Shown: positions 1 through 10,416, counted from the first letter of the stretch. The stretch is 64,000 bases of DNA from Nitrospira sp. CG24A (GCA_002869925.2 NEWT02000029.1:143070-207069); one strand, 5' to 3'. The notes: generated by a model not told the origin, from the sequence alone. A program made the numbers and translations.

Positions 1-1050
1 AGGTCCGTCACGCATGGCCACTGCGACGGCACGGTTCAGTTCGATCACCGGTGAGGGTTCGGCTTGCTGCAAGAGGGTATAGAGGCCAACGATCTGTGCC
101 CAGTCTGTTATGGCGGCGGTCGAAGCCTGAGCGTGCGCCGCGGCGATGGCGGCTTGGATAGTGTAGGGGCCGACCTGGCCCATCGACAAAGCTCGTTGTA
201 CGAGCGCGACCCCTTCCGCGATCTGTTCTCTGTTCCAGAGCGATCGGTCCTGATCCTCCAGAAGAATCAATTCGCCGGTTGCTGAAGTGCGCGCAGTCCG
301 TCGTGAGTCTTGCAACAATAGCAATCCCAAGAGTCCCGTTGCTTCCGGTTGCGGGAGCAACGGGATCAGCACTCGTCCCAGGCGGATTGCTTCTCCACAG
401 AGATCATGTCGCGTGATCGTGCTACCAGATGACGCCGAGTACCCTTCGTTGAATACCAGATAGACAACACGGAGCACGGCGTCCAGGCGATCCGGCAGTT
501 CTTTCTCGGACGGCACTTCGTAGGGGATGCGGGCGTCGCGGATTTTCGCTTTGGCCCGCACGATCCGTTGGGCGATCGTGGAAGGTTTTGTGAGAAATGC
601 GCGCGCGATTTCCTCGGTCGTGAGGCCGCAGACTTCTCGTAGCGTCATGGCGACCTGAGCCTCCGGTGCTAAGGCCGGATGGCAACAAGTAAAGATCAGC
701 CGCAGCCGGTCGTCCTCGACAGTCTCGTCGTCCTGCTCGCCAGGATCGGCGGCGGTCCAGTATTCCAGCTGCTTCGCCCTCTCCTCCAGCGACGCATCCT
801 GCCGCGTGCGCCTTCGTATGCCGTCGATGGCTTTGAAACGTCCAGTCGAGACGAGCCAGGCCCGTGGATTGGCCGGCACGCCATCCCGTGCCCACTGTTC
901 CACTGCGACGGCAAATGCATCGTGCAACGCTTCTTCTGCAGTTTCAAAATCGCCAAGAAGGCGAATGAGTGTGGCGAGCACCTGGCGGGACTCAGTTCGA
1001 TAGATCGCTTCCACCACTTCGCGCACATCTTTGAGATCGTCCATGCTCAT
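1..1050 (-). CDS. RNA polymerase sigma-70 factor, ECF type (C-terminus truncated by window edge)
   Basis: Reverse-strand reading from ATG at 1050: MSMDDLKDVREVVEAIYRTESRQVLATLIRLLGDFETAEEALHDAF...LRLIFTCCHPALAPEAQVAMTLREVCGLTTEEIARAFLTKPSTIAQRIVRAKAKIR; open to the edge, so absent from the ORF track. Confidence 0.9.
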   Translation of the reverse strand, partial: MSMDDLKDVREVVEAIYRTESRQVLATLIRLLGDFETAEEALHDAFAVAVEQWARDGVPANPRAWLVSTGRFKAIDGIRRRTRQDASLEERAKQLEYWTAADPGEQDDETVEDDRLRLIFTCCHPALAPEAQVAMTLREVCGLTTEEIARAFLTKPSTIAQRIVRAKAKIRDARIPYEVPSEKELPDRLDAVLRVVYLVFNEGYSASSGSTITRHDLCGEAIRLGRVLIPLLPQPEATGLLGLLLLQDSRRTARTSATGELILLEDQDRSLWNREQIAEGVALVQRALSMGQVGPYTIQAAIAAAHAQASTAAITDWAQIVGLYTLLQQAEPSPVIELNRAVAVAMRDGP

Positions 1051-1142
1051 CGGTGATGAGCCTCCTAGCTACTTCCCGATTTTCTCCATGGTTCAGGAGG
1101 ACGCGATAGGCGCTTCATTGTGCGTGATCGAGAGGCGTGAGT

Positions 1143-1384
1143 CAGCAGGATGTTCAAAATGGCCGTTCAGCAAGGCCGCAGCGAGTGAAGGGCCGAAGGC
1201 GTACTCTCTGGGGCGCACGGTGCGACGAATAAGGAGCACCACATCTGTGCGCGCCGCCGAGTGGTGAGGCGGCCGGGTCCCCGTTGAGGGTCTGAACGAT
1301 GCGAGAGCGCCGTACGGGAAAAGGCGCGTCTTGGCGCGCCTGGGTTGGGCGGGTGAGAAGAGCGCCATTTTCAACAGCCTGCTA
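1143..1384. repeat. Family-1 palindromic intergenic repeat, composite copy carrying an ~80-bp insert and a second hairpin
   Basis: Arms AGCAGGATGTTCAAAATGGCC... / ...GCGCCATTTTCAACAGCCTGCTAG; the insert matches 38690-38775 in reverse complement. Confidence 0.85.
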
Positions 1385-2533
1385 GAGTTTCTGCATGATC
1401 CGTTCGACATAGCCAGTGAGCTCCATATAGCCTTGCCCGTGAATCGGTTTCCCCTGTGCGGTGCCGGTTGTCTCGATGGCGCCTTCCCAATAGGTCACTT
1501 GTGTACTGCGTTTAGGGGAGAGTTCTTGATCAGCCATGCGGGGAATGAGTTCGAGTGAGAGTTGCTGTGAGGGAATGGTGAGGCGCCAACGTTGTGGATA
1601 GTGGGCCTTGCTTGCAGGACTGGTCCAATAACTAGTTGGTTCGAGTGTGAAGTCTCCAAGCAATAAATGATGCCCCTGTCCGTCGCGATCGATGAGCGTG
1701 CCGCTTGAGGCGGGATCGGCCGACCCGTCTGCCCGTCGAAGTCGATAGAGCATGAGTTCTCTTTGGTCATCGAGCTGCAGACAGAACCAGTCCCATCCGA
1801 CGAGGTTCTTATCGAGGTCGGCAGATCCGAACTCATGGTCCATCCAGCTGGTGCCGGTCACGTCGAACGATTCACCCCCGACCGTGAGGGTGCCGGTTGT
1901 GGCCAGTCTGGTGAAGGAATAGTAGTGGGAGGCTTGCCCGATGAGCGGACCTTTGCGGCTGATCCCGTTGGTGCCATGCACGATAGGCGGTTTATCCGTC
2001 GAGACGGTGAGTCGGATGGCGAGGTCGCCCTCTGCGGCCTCGAGGATCTGGGTGTCGGGAGCGGCTGGCGGCGATTCGGCGCGCCACCGATCGATCCAGG
2101 CGTGGAGACGGTCTTGCGCCGCACCGGCCTTGCCCAGAGCGGCCCGGCTCATTTTATCGGTATAGTGAAACCGGCTCTTGCTGAGATCGCTGATGGCGAA
2201 GTGGGCCAGGTAGAGGTGTGTGGCGGCCCACTTCGACGGGAGGGTTTTCGTCTGTTCGCGCGGCATACCACGGCGGAAGAAGGTGAGCTCATAGCCGAAT
2301 GGCCGGCCGTCCTTCGTCGTGACCTGGCCGGTGTAGTACCACCATTCGGTGCGAAACTCCTCATGCGACCCGTGATCGCGAGGGAACGCATATCGATAGC
2401 CTTCCGTAGCAAGGCGGAATTCCTCTGCCGTCTCGGCTGCGAGTCCCGGCATAACCATCATCAGGCTACTGGCCAGCAAGAGGGTGTGCCTGAAATGGCG
2501 CAGAAATTTGTCCATATGAAAACGACCGGCCAT
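1382..2533 (-). CDS. Lipocalin-like / AttH-CrtC family predicted secreted hydrolase
   Basis: EFRTEWWYYTGQVTTKDGRPFGYELTFFRRG and SWMDHEFGSADL motifs, N-terminal signal peptide. Confidence 0.85.
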   Translation of the reverse strand: MAGRFHMDKFLRHFRHTLLLASSLMMVMPGLAAETAEEFRLATEGYRYAFPRDHGSHEEFRTEWWYYTGQVTTKDGRPFGYELTFFRRGMPREQTKTLPSKWAATHLYLAHFAISDLSKSRFHYTDKMSRAALGKAGAAQDRLHAWIDRWRAESPPAAPDTQILEAAEGDLAIRLTVSTDKPPIVHGTNGISRKGPLIGQASHYYSFTRLATTGTLTVGGESFDVTGTSWMDHEFGSADLDKNLVGWDWFCLQLDDQRELMLYRLRRADGSADPASSGTLIDRDGQGHHLLLGDFTLEPTSYWTSPASKAHYPQRWRLTIPSQQLSLELIPRMADQELSPKRSTQVTYWEGAIETTGTAQGKPIHGQGYMELTGYVERIMQKL

Positions 2534-2681
2534 GAGATGTTCTATGCGTCGCGTGCGCTTATATCATGCTTCGACTGATGGCACAAATCTCCTGTATTGA
2601 TAGGGAATTTTCATCGACTCGACGCGTGCACGGCGCCCACCTCGCGCCGTTGACAACTTTGTTGGCCATCAGCTATCGTGA

Positions 2682-3374
2682 GTGATGGAGCCCAATCACG
2701 AGCGTGAACAACAAGGACGTATCCAGCCTCGCAGCGTGACGCCGTTTCCCATTCCGTCTCGCATTCCGGTGTTTCCGCTTCCGAATGTCGTGTTGTTCCC
2801 CAAGACCTATCTTCCTTTGCATATTTTTGAGCCCCGCTACCGTGCCATGGTCTCAGATGCGGTGACGAGTGGGCAGTGTATCGGCATGGCCCTGCTCAAG
2901 GATGGATGGGAGACAGACTATTACGGCCATCCACCGGTGTTTCCCATTGGCTGCGTCGGTCGATTGGCGAGCGTGCAGACCTTAGCCGATGGTCGGTCCA
3001 ACATCTTATTACAGGGGCTGGAGCGGTTTGCGATTGAACGAGAGTGGTACGACAAGGCCTATCGTGAAGCCACGATTGCGGTCACGATTCGAGGCACAGA
3101 GACGTCGCTGGATCCCATGGTCCGCCGACGACTGTTCGCCATGCTGGAGTCGTATCTCCAATCCCGCAACGACGTGCCGACATGGCAGGAGTTGTTTCGG
3201 GAAGAAGTCAGCGATGAGATTATCGTCAATACCCTATCCACGTACTTGGAGTGTACGCCGCTGGAAAAGCAGTTTTTGTTGGAAGCAGACAGTCTTCATC
3301 AACAAGCCCGCCGCCTCAGTGACCTCATCGAATTCATGATCCACGATCGATCCGGTGCGAAGGGCTGGGGCTGA
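2682..3374 (+). CDS. LON peptidase substrate-binding domain protein
   Basis: IPVFPLPNVVLFPKTYLPLHIFEPRYRAMV motif; stop overlaps next start. Confidence 0.9.
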   Translation: MMEPNHEREQQGRIQPRSVTPFPIPSRIPVFPLPNVVLFPKTYLPLHIFEPRYRAMVSDAVTSGQCIGMALLKDGWETDYYGHPPVFPIGCVGRLASVQTLADGRSNILLQGLERFAIEREWYDKAYREATIAVTIRGTETSLDPMVRRRLFAMLESYLQSRNDVPTWQELFREEVSDEIIVNTLSTYLECTPLEKQFLLEADSLHQQARRLSDLIEFMIHDRSGAKGWG

Positions 3375-4348
3375 TGGATCGCGCCATCGCGATCCAGGTG
3401 TCTCGGCTCACCAAAGCCTATGATAAGCATATGGCGGTTTCCGATCTGTCGTTTGAGGTCTATGCCGGTGAGATCTTCGGTCTGCTGGGGCCGAACGGGG
3501 CGGGGAAAAGCACGACGCTCAGGACGCTTATCACGCTGTTGACGCCGACGTCGGGCACGGCCAGTATCTTGGGCCACGATACGGTGCGTGAGGCGGATGT
3601 TGTCCGGCGGCTGATCGGGTATGTGCCTCAGGAACGTGCCATCGATCGCTTTCTGACCGGTCGGGAACATCTCCAACTTCTCGGCGCGCTGTATCACCTG
3701 TCCAAAGCCGAAGCCGCGAAACGCATTGCCGAGCTGCTCAAGCTTGTGGAATTGGAAGAGGCGGCCGATCGCGCGGCCAAAACATATTCCGGAGGGATGA
3801 AGCGAAAGCTCGACATCGCCTGCGGCCTCTTGCCGGATCCCAAGATCCTATTCCTCGACGAGCCGACGCTGGGCTTGGATGTACAGAGCCGGCTCCGGAT
3901 TTGGGACTATGTGCGGATGTTGAAGGAACGCGGTATGACGATCGTCATGACGACGAATTACCTGGATGAGGCGGATCAGCTCTGTGACCGGTTGGCCATC
4001 ATCGACGGGGGGAAGATTAAAACGCTCGGATCGCCGGCTGAGCTGAAGATCGGGCTTGGCGGCGATATTGTGTCATTGACCTTGAAGGACCCGGGTAAGA
4101 TCCCGACGCTGGTGTCTGCATTGACGAACCAACCGGCCATGCGAGCGGTCAAGGCGACGCCGACCGGTTTGGATATCCGGGTCGAGTCGCCGGAGAAAGC
4201 CCTGCCCGCCATCCTCGAGTCCGCCAATCGATTGGATTGCCAACTGGAATTTATCGAGTACCACCGGCCTCGGTTGGACGACGTGTTCATCGCTCATACG
4301 GGCCGATCGATGAAAGACGATATTCCCATAGAGAAGGAGGGTGTGTGA
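3374..4348 (+). CDS. ABC transporter ATP-binding protein (DrrA/ABC-2 type)
   Basis: Walker A GPNGAGKST, signature YSGGMKRKLD, Walker B ILFLDEPTLGLD. Confidence 0.95.
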   Translation: MDRAIAIQVSRLTKAYDKHMAVSDLSFEVYAGEIFGLLGPNGAGKSTTLRTLITLLTPTSGTASILGHDTVREADVVRRLIGYVPQERAIDRFLTGREHLQLLGALYHLSKAEAAKRIAELLKLVELEEAADRAAKTYSGGMKRKLDIACGLLPDPKILFLDEPTLGLDVQSRLRIWDYVRMLKERGMTIVMTTNYLDEADQLCDRLAIIDGGKIKTLGSPAELKIGLGGDIVSLTLKDPGKIPTLVSALTNQPAMRAVKATPTGLDIRVESPEKALPAILESANRLDCQLEFIEYHRPRLDDVFIAHTGRSMKDDIPIEKEGV

Positions 4349-4430
4349 TGCGTGATGCGAACGGTCGAGGGGGTGTGTGCTTTGCAGCCTCGACAGTACG
4401 TTTCATGTTTGACGTGTCACATTTTACGTC

Positions 4431-5210
4431 ATGACAGAATACTGGCAAGAAATCAGTGCGTTGACGATGCGGTGGGTCAGGCGGCTCAGCCGCGAGAAGT
4501 TCAGTATGCTGTTCACACTTGTGCAGCCGATGCTGTTCTGGCTGATCTTTTTCGGCAACCTGTTCCAGCGCGCTGCGGATGTGCAAGTGACGCAAGCTCC
4601 GGATTACATCAGCTTCCTGACAGCCGGCGTGGTCGTCATGACGGTGCTCAACAACGGGCTTGCCGGGGGCGTCGATCTGTTGTTCGACAAGGAGAACGGG
4701 TTTCTGGAACGGTTGATGACCACGCCGATCCATCGGACGTCTGTGATTCTGAGCCGTTTCATCTTTGTCATGACGATTACCTCGCTCCAAGTGCTCGTCA
4801 TCCTCGGGGTCGCCTTTCTGTTCGGCGTCCAGCCGGCGACGGGGCTTCTGGGTATTGCCGCAATCTTAATGATCGGGATGCTCTTCGGCGTCGGTCTCAC
4901 CGCGATTTCCATGGCGATGGCCTTTTCCGTGAAAAGTCACGGTGACTTCTTTTCGGTCCTGGGCTTCCTCTCGCTCCCGATGATTTTTTTAAGCTCGGCC
5001 TTGGTTCCTTTGACGGGGATGCCGGCATGGATGGGGTTTCTGGCGCGCTTCAACCCGATGACCTGGGCGATCGACGCGGTGCGGCCGCTCATCCTTTCCG
5101 GCTGGACAGAAGCGCTTCCCCATGTTGGAATGGTGGTGATCGTTATGGTGATTTTTGATGCACTGTGTCTCTACGGGAGCGCCAAGGTGTTCCGTCGGGC
5201 CATGGGGTGA
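4431..5210 (+). CDS. ABC-2 type transporter permease
   Basis: Multiple TM helices, LMTTPIHRTSVILSRF and FNPMTWAIDAVRPL motifs, adjacent to ATPase. Confidence 0.92.
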   Translation: MTEYWQEISALTMRWVRRLSREKFSMLFTLVQPMLFWLIFFGNLFQRAADVQVTQAPDYISFLTAGVVVMTVLNNGLAGGVDLLFDKENGFLERLMTTPIHRTSVILSRFIFVMTITSLQVLVILGVAFLFGVQPATGLLGIAAILMIGMLFGVGLTAISMAMAFSVKSHGDFFSVLGFLSLPMIFLSSALVPLTGMPAWMGFLARFNPMTWAIDAVRPLILSGWTEALPHVGMVVIVMVIFDALCLYGSAKVFRRAMG

Positions 5211-5236
5211 TGGGCGGGCTTTCGAGGAGTTCTCCT

Positions 5237-6097
5237 ATGGTGACAAACGAAAGCCAAATCAGGGCGTTGATCAGGCTGTTGGCCGATGAGGACGAGAGGA
5301 TCGTCCGGACCATCAGCGGTAAACTCATCGATATCGGTCCCACTGCGGTTCCCTTGCTTCAAGAAGCGGAAATCGAACAACCGGAAATGGCCGATCGCCT
5401 GGTCTCGGTGCTTGAGGAAATCCGCGGCGGAAACCTCGAAGATGAACTCACGCAGCTGGTGGCGCAGCCGGACGATTCGATGAATCTCGAGCGCGGTGCG
5501 TTCCTGGTTGCCCGGTACGCCTACCCGTCGCTCACCGTGTCCTCGTATGCGCGACAACTCGATGAAATGGCGCAGGAAGTGCAAGATCGGATCGGCCCAC
5601 GCGCATCGGGTGAGGAAACGATCAAGACCTTGAACCGATACCTCTTTACGGAGCAGGGCTTCAAAGGCAACACGAAGAATTATTATGAGTTAGAAAATAG
5701 CTACCTCAATTGTGTGATCGACCGACGAACAGGTATTCCGATCAGCCTCTCGACGGTGTACCTCCTTGTCGGAAAGCGGCTGAGTCTTCCAGTTCAGGGG
5801 ATCGGGATGCCGGGCCATTTTCTCGTGAAGTACGAATCGGATCGCTATAAGATTTTTGTCGATTGTTTCAACGGAGGGGCGTTGCTGACCGAGAAAAATT
5901 GCCAGCGGTTTCTCACGGAAGCCGGCTATGGATTCGACGAGAAATACTTACAGCAGAGTCCGGTGCGAGCCATTCTTTCCCGTATGATCAAGAACCTCTT
6001 GGCCATCTATGCCAAACTCGACGATCCTCTTAAGAAAGCCCGCCTGACGAAGTTCATCGAAATCTTAGGCTGTGATAACCGCGAAGGCGGCTTGTAG
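5237..6097 (+). CDS. SirB1/transglutaminase-like family protein
   Basis: NYYELENSYLNCVIDRRTGIPISLSTVYLLVGKRLSLPVQGIGMPGHFLVKY. Confidence 0.88.
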   Translation: MVTNESQIRALIRLLADEDERIVRTISGKLIDIGPTAVPLLQEAEIEQPEMADRLVSVLEEIRGGNLEDELTQLVAQPDDSMNLERGAFLVARYAYPSLTVSSYARQLDEMAQEVQDRIGPRASGEETIKTLNRYLFTEQGFKGNTKNYYELENSYLNCVIDRRTGIPISLSTVYLLVGKRLSLPVQGIGMPGHFLVKYESDRYKIFVDCFNGGALLTEKNCQRFLTEAGYGFDEKYLQQSPVRAILSRMIKNLLAIYAKLDDPLKKARLTKFIEILGCDNREGGL

Positions 6098-6211
6098 CCG
6101 CAATTCGTGAAACGTAAAACGTGAAAAGTGAAAGGTTTCTGAGGGAGAGCCCTCTGCGATCCCACGTCCGACTTTTCACTGCTCTTTAGAACGACTTTTT
6201 CAGGAGCCTGC

Positions 6212-6405
6212 TAGCCCGCAATATTCATGACGGTTCGTCGCGAAATCGCTGAGCCGCGTCGCGAGACCAGCGCGCGGAGCCCTGAGAACCCGATGCGTAC
6301 TCATGCAGTACGGTGAGGGTCCGAGGGGCGAGCCCGCTGGCCGTAGGCTTGTCGCAGCAGCGGATCGGCGATTGCAGCAGAAGCGCTCATGAATAATGCG
6401 GGCTA
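6212..6405. mobile_element. MITE-like element with ~45-bp imperfect terminal inverted repeats
   Basis: Left TAGCCCGCAATATTCATGACGGTTCGTCGCGAAATCGCTGAGCCG; right (revcomp) TAGCCCGCATTATTCATGAGCGCTTCTGCTGCAATCGCCGATCCG; no ORF inside. Confidence 0.7.
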
Positions 6406-7158
6406 CAGTTTGATTGCCATTAAGTCCCGCGCTACCACAATCTTTCCCCCGAACGCTTCCCCAGCCTGTTCCCGCACATTATATCGGTCGGTAATCGGGT
6501 AGAAGTGCGATAAGACGAGTTGGCCGACTCCAGCCTCTTTGGCCACCTGCCCACATTGACCGGCATGCAGATGGACCGGGTTCGGCCGGCTTGCCGGAAA
6601 GGAACAGTCCAGCACCGCGAGGTCGGTGTCTCCGCACAGGCGTACGAGGTTGTCGCAGTATTGTGAATCGCCGGAATAGGCTAGGGCCTTCCCGCCATAT
6701 TCGATTCGATAGCCCAAGCAATGGAGGTTCTCGGTGTGGGTCACCGTTCGGGGAATCACCGTCGTCTTTCCGATCATAAACGCCCGATCAGCCACTTCCT
6801 TGAAATGAACCGCGAACGGTGCCTGCGTAAAGCCGGGTAGGGTAGCAAAGAGAGTCCGGAAGAACTTCCTGGTCCCTCGAGGGCCAATGACGGTCAGCGG
6901 TGGCCTGGTGCCTCCTTCATATTTGGTGAAGATCATCGCGTCGAAGAAATAGGTGATGAAGTCCGAAAAGTGATCGGCGTGGTAGTGAGAAAAGAGAATG
7001 TGGGTAATTCGATGCCGGTTCACGCCGGTCTTTAAAAGATTGGTCAGTGTGCGTGGGCCAAAGTCCAACAGCATCGTATGGTCGGTTCGGACCAGATAGC
7101 CTGCGGCGGCTCGTGAGGGGTGTACGTTTGTGCCTGAGCCGAGGATGGTTAAGCGCAT
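6403..7158 (-). CDS. MBL-fold metallo-hydrolase (RNase Z-like)
   Basis: MRLTILGSGTNVHPSRAAAGYLV...HILFSHYHADHFSD...SGDSQYCDN. Confidence 0.92.
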   Translation of the reverse strand: MRLTILGSGTNVHPSRAAAGYLVRTDHTMLLDFGPRTLTNLLKTGVNRHRITHILFSHYHADHFSDFITYFFDAMIFTKYEGGTRPPLTVIGPRGTRKFFRTLFATLPGFTQAPFAVHFKEVADRAFMIGKTTVIPRTVTHTENLHCLGYRIEYGGKALAYSGDSQYCDNLVRLCGDTDLAVLDCSFPASRPNPVHLHAGQCGQVAKEAGVGQLVLSHFYPITDRYNVREQAGEAFGGKIVVARDLMAIKL

Positions 7159-7243
7159 AGATTCACAGAGGTTGAGGTTAGTTGTACGGTTAATCCGAAT
7201 AGGGTATTTCTTGCCACATTGAACCTTCAGCCTGCGCCCCAAC

Positions 7244-7789
7244 CTATTGTTGGAAGCTATCACGCAGGCGTAAGAGCAATGTGCGAGCCTGGTCCACTTC
7301 TTCGCGGCTCAAGGCCCGCGCAAAGAATGGACGAAGAAAAGCCATGTGGGCTGCAAACGTCTTCCGAAAGAGCGCATCGCCTTTCGCAGTTAACGAGATC
7401 TTGGTGCAACGGCGATCGTGTTTCATGGCATCCCTCCGGATCAAGCCTTTGGAGACAAGGCGATCGAGGACGCCGGTCAGCGTGCCTTTGGTCACGAGCG
7501 TCTGGGCCGAGAGCTCTGAGCAGGTCATGCCCTCGGTATCTCCTAGCGTGGCGATGACATCGAACTGTGAGGGCGTGAGCCGCAGCGATTTGATATGGCG
7601 GATGTCGATGCGCCAGAAGGCCAGATAGGCTTCGACGAGGGGCCGCAACACTTTCAGATAGGGGTCGTCCTTCAGATCCGGCAATTCCATGACGGAAGGA
7701 TAGTCCGTGCTAGGACGAAGATTCAAGAGGGGAGAGGAGGGCAGACTAGACGGTCTCTGACCCTCCCCTGATTTCATAGACACCTCCAC
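7244..7789 (-). CDS. MarR family transcriptional regulator
   Basis: Winged-helix segment LTPSQFDVIATLGDTEGMTCSELSAQTLVTKGTLTGVLDRLVSKGLIRR; start uncertain. Confidence 0.88.
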   Translation of the reverse strand: MEVSMKSGEGQRPSSLPSSPLLNLRPSTDYPSVMELPDLKDDPYLKVLRPLVEAYLAFWRIDIRHIKSLRLTPSQFDVIATLGDTEGMTCSELSAQTLVTKGTLTGVLDRLVSKGLIRRDAMKHDRRCTKISLTAKGDALFRKTFAAHMAFLRPFFARALSREEVDQARTLLLRLRDSFQQ

Positions 7790-8004
7790 GGGTTATTGTC
7801 CCCTTTTGCGAGAAGATTGAGACAAGAAAAGGCTACTTCATCGGAATCCTTTCCCCAGCCGCGCCGTCTCGCGCATTGCCCGCTTCCGACATTCTGCTGC
7901 ACCGCACCCGTTCACTCCCTGTGCTCACGCCCCGATGCAATTGCCGACGCGAATCGAGTACAGTGTGCAGATTATTTCTCGTTGTCTGATGCATTGGAGG
8001 AGCC

Positions 8005-8262
8005 ATGGCGGTGTTTCGACGACCCGAGTTGGAAAAGGATAACCCGACTGCCCCTCAGATGTATGTGGGGCCCAGGAGGCGGCGCGCGCTGTTACGTGAA
8101 GCCTCGTTGTCGCCTGCCTCAAGGCATGGGGACATGGCCGAGACGCTGCAGGCCTTGACGGCAGCGGCAGAACGATTTGTGGCGAGCGTGCCGCCATCGA
8201 AGAAGCTGCAAGAGGAACGGACCGCATTGCTGGAGGCAATTATCCAGGCGCAACAGCTTTGA
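8005..8262 (+). CDS. Small hypothetical protein (85 aa)
   Basis: Open frame with plausible composition after a GGAG site. Confidence 0.55.
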   Translation: MAVFRRPELEKDNPTAPQMYVGPRRRRALLREASLSPASRHGDMAETLQALTAAAERFVASVPPSKKLQEERTALLEAIIQAQQL

Positions 8263-8419
8263 CCAGAGTTGAGGGGGCATTGCTTGACCTTGCATCGCCA
8301 TCGCTGATGTCTTGAGTAAGGCTCCGAAAGCTTTGGCGTGGGTTACGATCGGCGAGGAGCGGTCCGGTCTTCTTCTGAATTTGGAGGTCGGTTGGGAGGG
8401 GGCAGCTACGCCTTCTCAG

Positions 8420-8998
8420 TTAGGTTTTGAACCCGATTCGTTTGACCTTGGGCTCTGGCTCCGCCATGAGGCTACGAATCGCCTCGAAGACGGCCCGAAA
8501 CTGGCTGTCGTATTTCTTTTCCAATTCATTGAGTCGCCGGGCGAGTGTCTTGTTCGACCCGATCATCTCTCGAAGTTGAACAAACGCTCGCATAATGGCA
8601 ATGTTCACTTGGATAGCGCGCTCGCTATGCAGCACGCTTGAGAGCATGGCCACGCCTTGCTCGGTGAATGCGTAGGGGCGATAGCGCCTTCCCCCTGGTC
8701 CAGTTTTTGAGGTCGCAAATTGCGACCTCAAACGTTCGACCTCTTCGGGCGTCAACTGGAACATAAAATCGGAAGGAAATCTCTTCTTGTTGCGCCTGAC
8801 TTGTTCATTGAGCCGTTTTGTTGGCACACCGTAGAGGATTGCCAGATCTGTATCCAGCATCACTCGATGTCCACGGATAAGCAGAATGGTTCGCTCAACG
8901 TGTTCGGTCAGTATTGGCAAGGCCATACGAGTTCTTTTACGATAAAATAATACGTCTTTGGGCGACAGAGTCATATCGTTTCTGCCTCGGGAAAGCAA
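8420..8998 (-). CDS. ORF6N domain-containing protein
   Basis: [53 protein letters not shown]...[15 protein letters not shown]; true start probably 8974 or 8926. Confidence 0.92.
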   Translation of the reverse strand: MLSRGRNDMTLSPKDVLFYRKRTRMALPILTEHVERTILLIRGHRVMLDTDLAILYGVPTKRLNEQVRRNKKRFPSDFMFQLTPEEVERLRSQFATSKTGPGGRRYRPYAFTEQGVAMLSSVLHSERAIQVNIAIMRAFVQLREMIGSNKTLARRLNELEKKYDSQFRAVFEAIRSLMAEPEPKVKRIGFKT

Positions 8999-9559
8999 CG
9001 GACAAAGCGATGCAATGGAAGTATGTACAATAAATTACGAATGGTAATTGAGTTGGACAGAGGTGGAGCGAATGTGGGGGCGATGGCTTGACCTTGCACG
9101 CCGTTTCCGAAGTCTTGAATGAGAACTCGAAAACTTGGCAGTGTTTTACGGTCGGTGAGGAGTGGTCTGGTCTTCCTCCAGGACTTGCAGGTCGGCCCAA
9201 TGGAAACGTCTTCGTGGGCTTCCAGAAATACCTGTATAAACCGCGGAGCCAGGCGCGGCCATAACACGGTGAAAGAAGAAATGTGTGACCGTCAGGCATT
9301 TCTAGTTAGCTGCCAAATAAAGTGTAGCAAGCCGTCTTCCGACGCCATCTCGACGACCTCTTTCAGCCAATGTACCACCGCGCCTTCAATGACGAATTAT
9401 AGTCGCTGTTTAGGCTGATTTAGTCGGTTGCGTTCACTAAATCACGTTGTTCACGATTCATGAACGTGCTATCTCGGATGAACTCAATTCTTTACACGCA
9501 TTCAGCGAGGTGGCTGGTGTGGTCTCCACTGCGCGCATCGAGCGACTGTCACCTACTCT

Positions 9560-9745
9560 AAATGGCCCTCCAAGCTCGCTTGTTTTTCCTCTCTAGGGAG
9601 GGCACCCATGTTGGCCTAGGTGCGGCCGTCGAACGAGGCTCTTCTCAGGGCGCGCGTTCCGGGAGCACAGGACCAACGTGGGTGTCCTCCCATCTTTTTT
9701 ATCGTGCGCGTTCTGCGAGCAAGGAGGGCACCTGGCTGCTCCTCC
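9560..9745. repeat. Family-2 GC-rich palindromic repeats
   Basis: CTCCAAGCTCGCTTG..., GGGCGCGCGTTCCGGGAGCACAGG, ATCGTGCGCGTTCTGCGAGCAAGGAGGG modules. Confidence 0.75.
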
Positions 9746-9771
9746 CCACGCCCTGCTAAGATGCTATCCCC

Positions 9772-10404
9772 ATGAGCACCCGTTCTGAATCGGGCCAGAC
9801 CAATCTGGTCGTCATTGGAATCCTCGTCGGCCTCGCCATTACCGGCGTCTGGGTCTGGAAGCGTCTCTCGTTCGACACCCAGGACTATGTGATCGATCAA
9901 GCCATTCCTGTGGCGTTTGCAGGATTGGTGATCGCAGCGGGGTTGTTTCTGTTGGTTCGGGCATTCACCCGCCGCAGGGGGCAACGGCGTGAACGTGCAA
10001 AGCTAATCGCCGCGTTCAATCAGGCTACGGTACAAGAGAAGAAGTTGGAAATCGCCTTTGCCCTGATTGAAGTGAATGGATATCGCGCCAAAGGCTTGGA
10101 ATCCGTGACGCCCGCGTTACGAGACCTCTTCTCGACGACGTTACAGTCGGCACTGGGTGACAAACAGCACCGGATTCGAGGGATGGCAGCCAGTCATCTT
10201 GGCGTCTTGAACGATGCGACAGTCATTCCCTTGCTGCTGAAAGCGATGGAAGACGACCACGCCTATGTACGTTCCAGTGCGGCGTTGGGATTGGGCCGGT
10301 TGCGCGCCAGCGAGGCAAAGGAGAAACTGACGACTGCCATGGAGGGAGATTGGGACCAAACGGTCAGGAGCCGATCGAAGGAGGCGCTGGAGCGGATCAA
10401 ATAA
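9772..10404 (+). CDS. HEAT-repeat domain membrane protein
   Basis: Two N-terminal TM helices; ALGDKQHRIRGMAASHLGVLNDATVIPLLLKAMEDDHAYVRSSAALGLGRL. Confidence 0.85.
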   Translation: MSTRSESGQTNLVVIGILVGLAITGVWVWKRLSFDTQDYVIDQAIPVAFAGLVIAAGLFLLVRAFTRRRGQRRERAKLIAAFNQATVQEKKLEIAFALIEVNGYRAKGLESVTPALRDLFSTTLQSALGDKQHRIRGMAASHLGVLNDATVIPLLLKAMEDDHAYVRSSAALGLGRLRASEAKEKLTTAMEGDWDQTVRSRSKEALERIK

Positions 10405-10416
10405 TCCCGAGTTGGA

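Noticed and set aside
1763-2578. 271-aa plus-strand ORF opposite the lipocalin-like gene
   Set aside because: Antisense shadow of a well-supported minus-strand gene; composition typical of GC-rich out-of-frame translation.
9119-9418. 99-aa plus-strand ORF, and a minus-strand peptide VVHWLKEVVEMASEDGLLHFIWQLTRNA at ~9295-9390
   Set aside because: The plus ORF has no supported start or family; the minus peptide looks protein-like but no start or continuous frame was found, so it was not called as a pseudogene.
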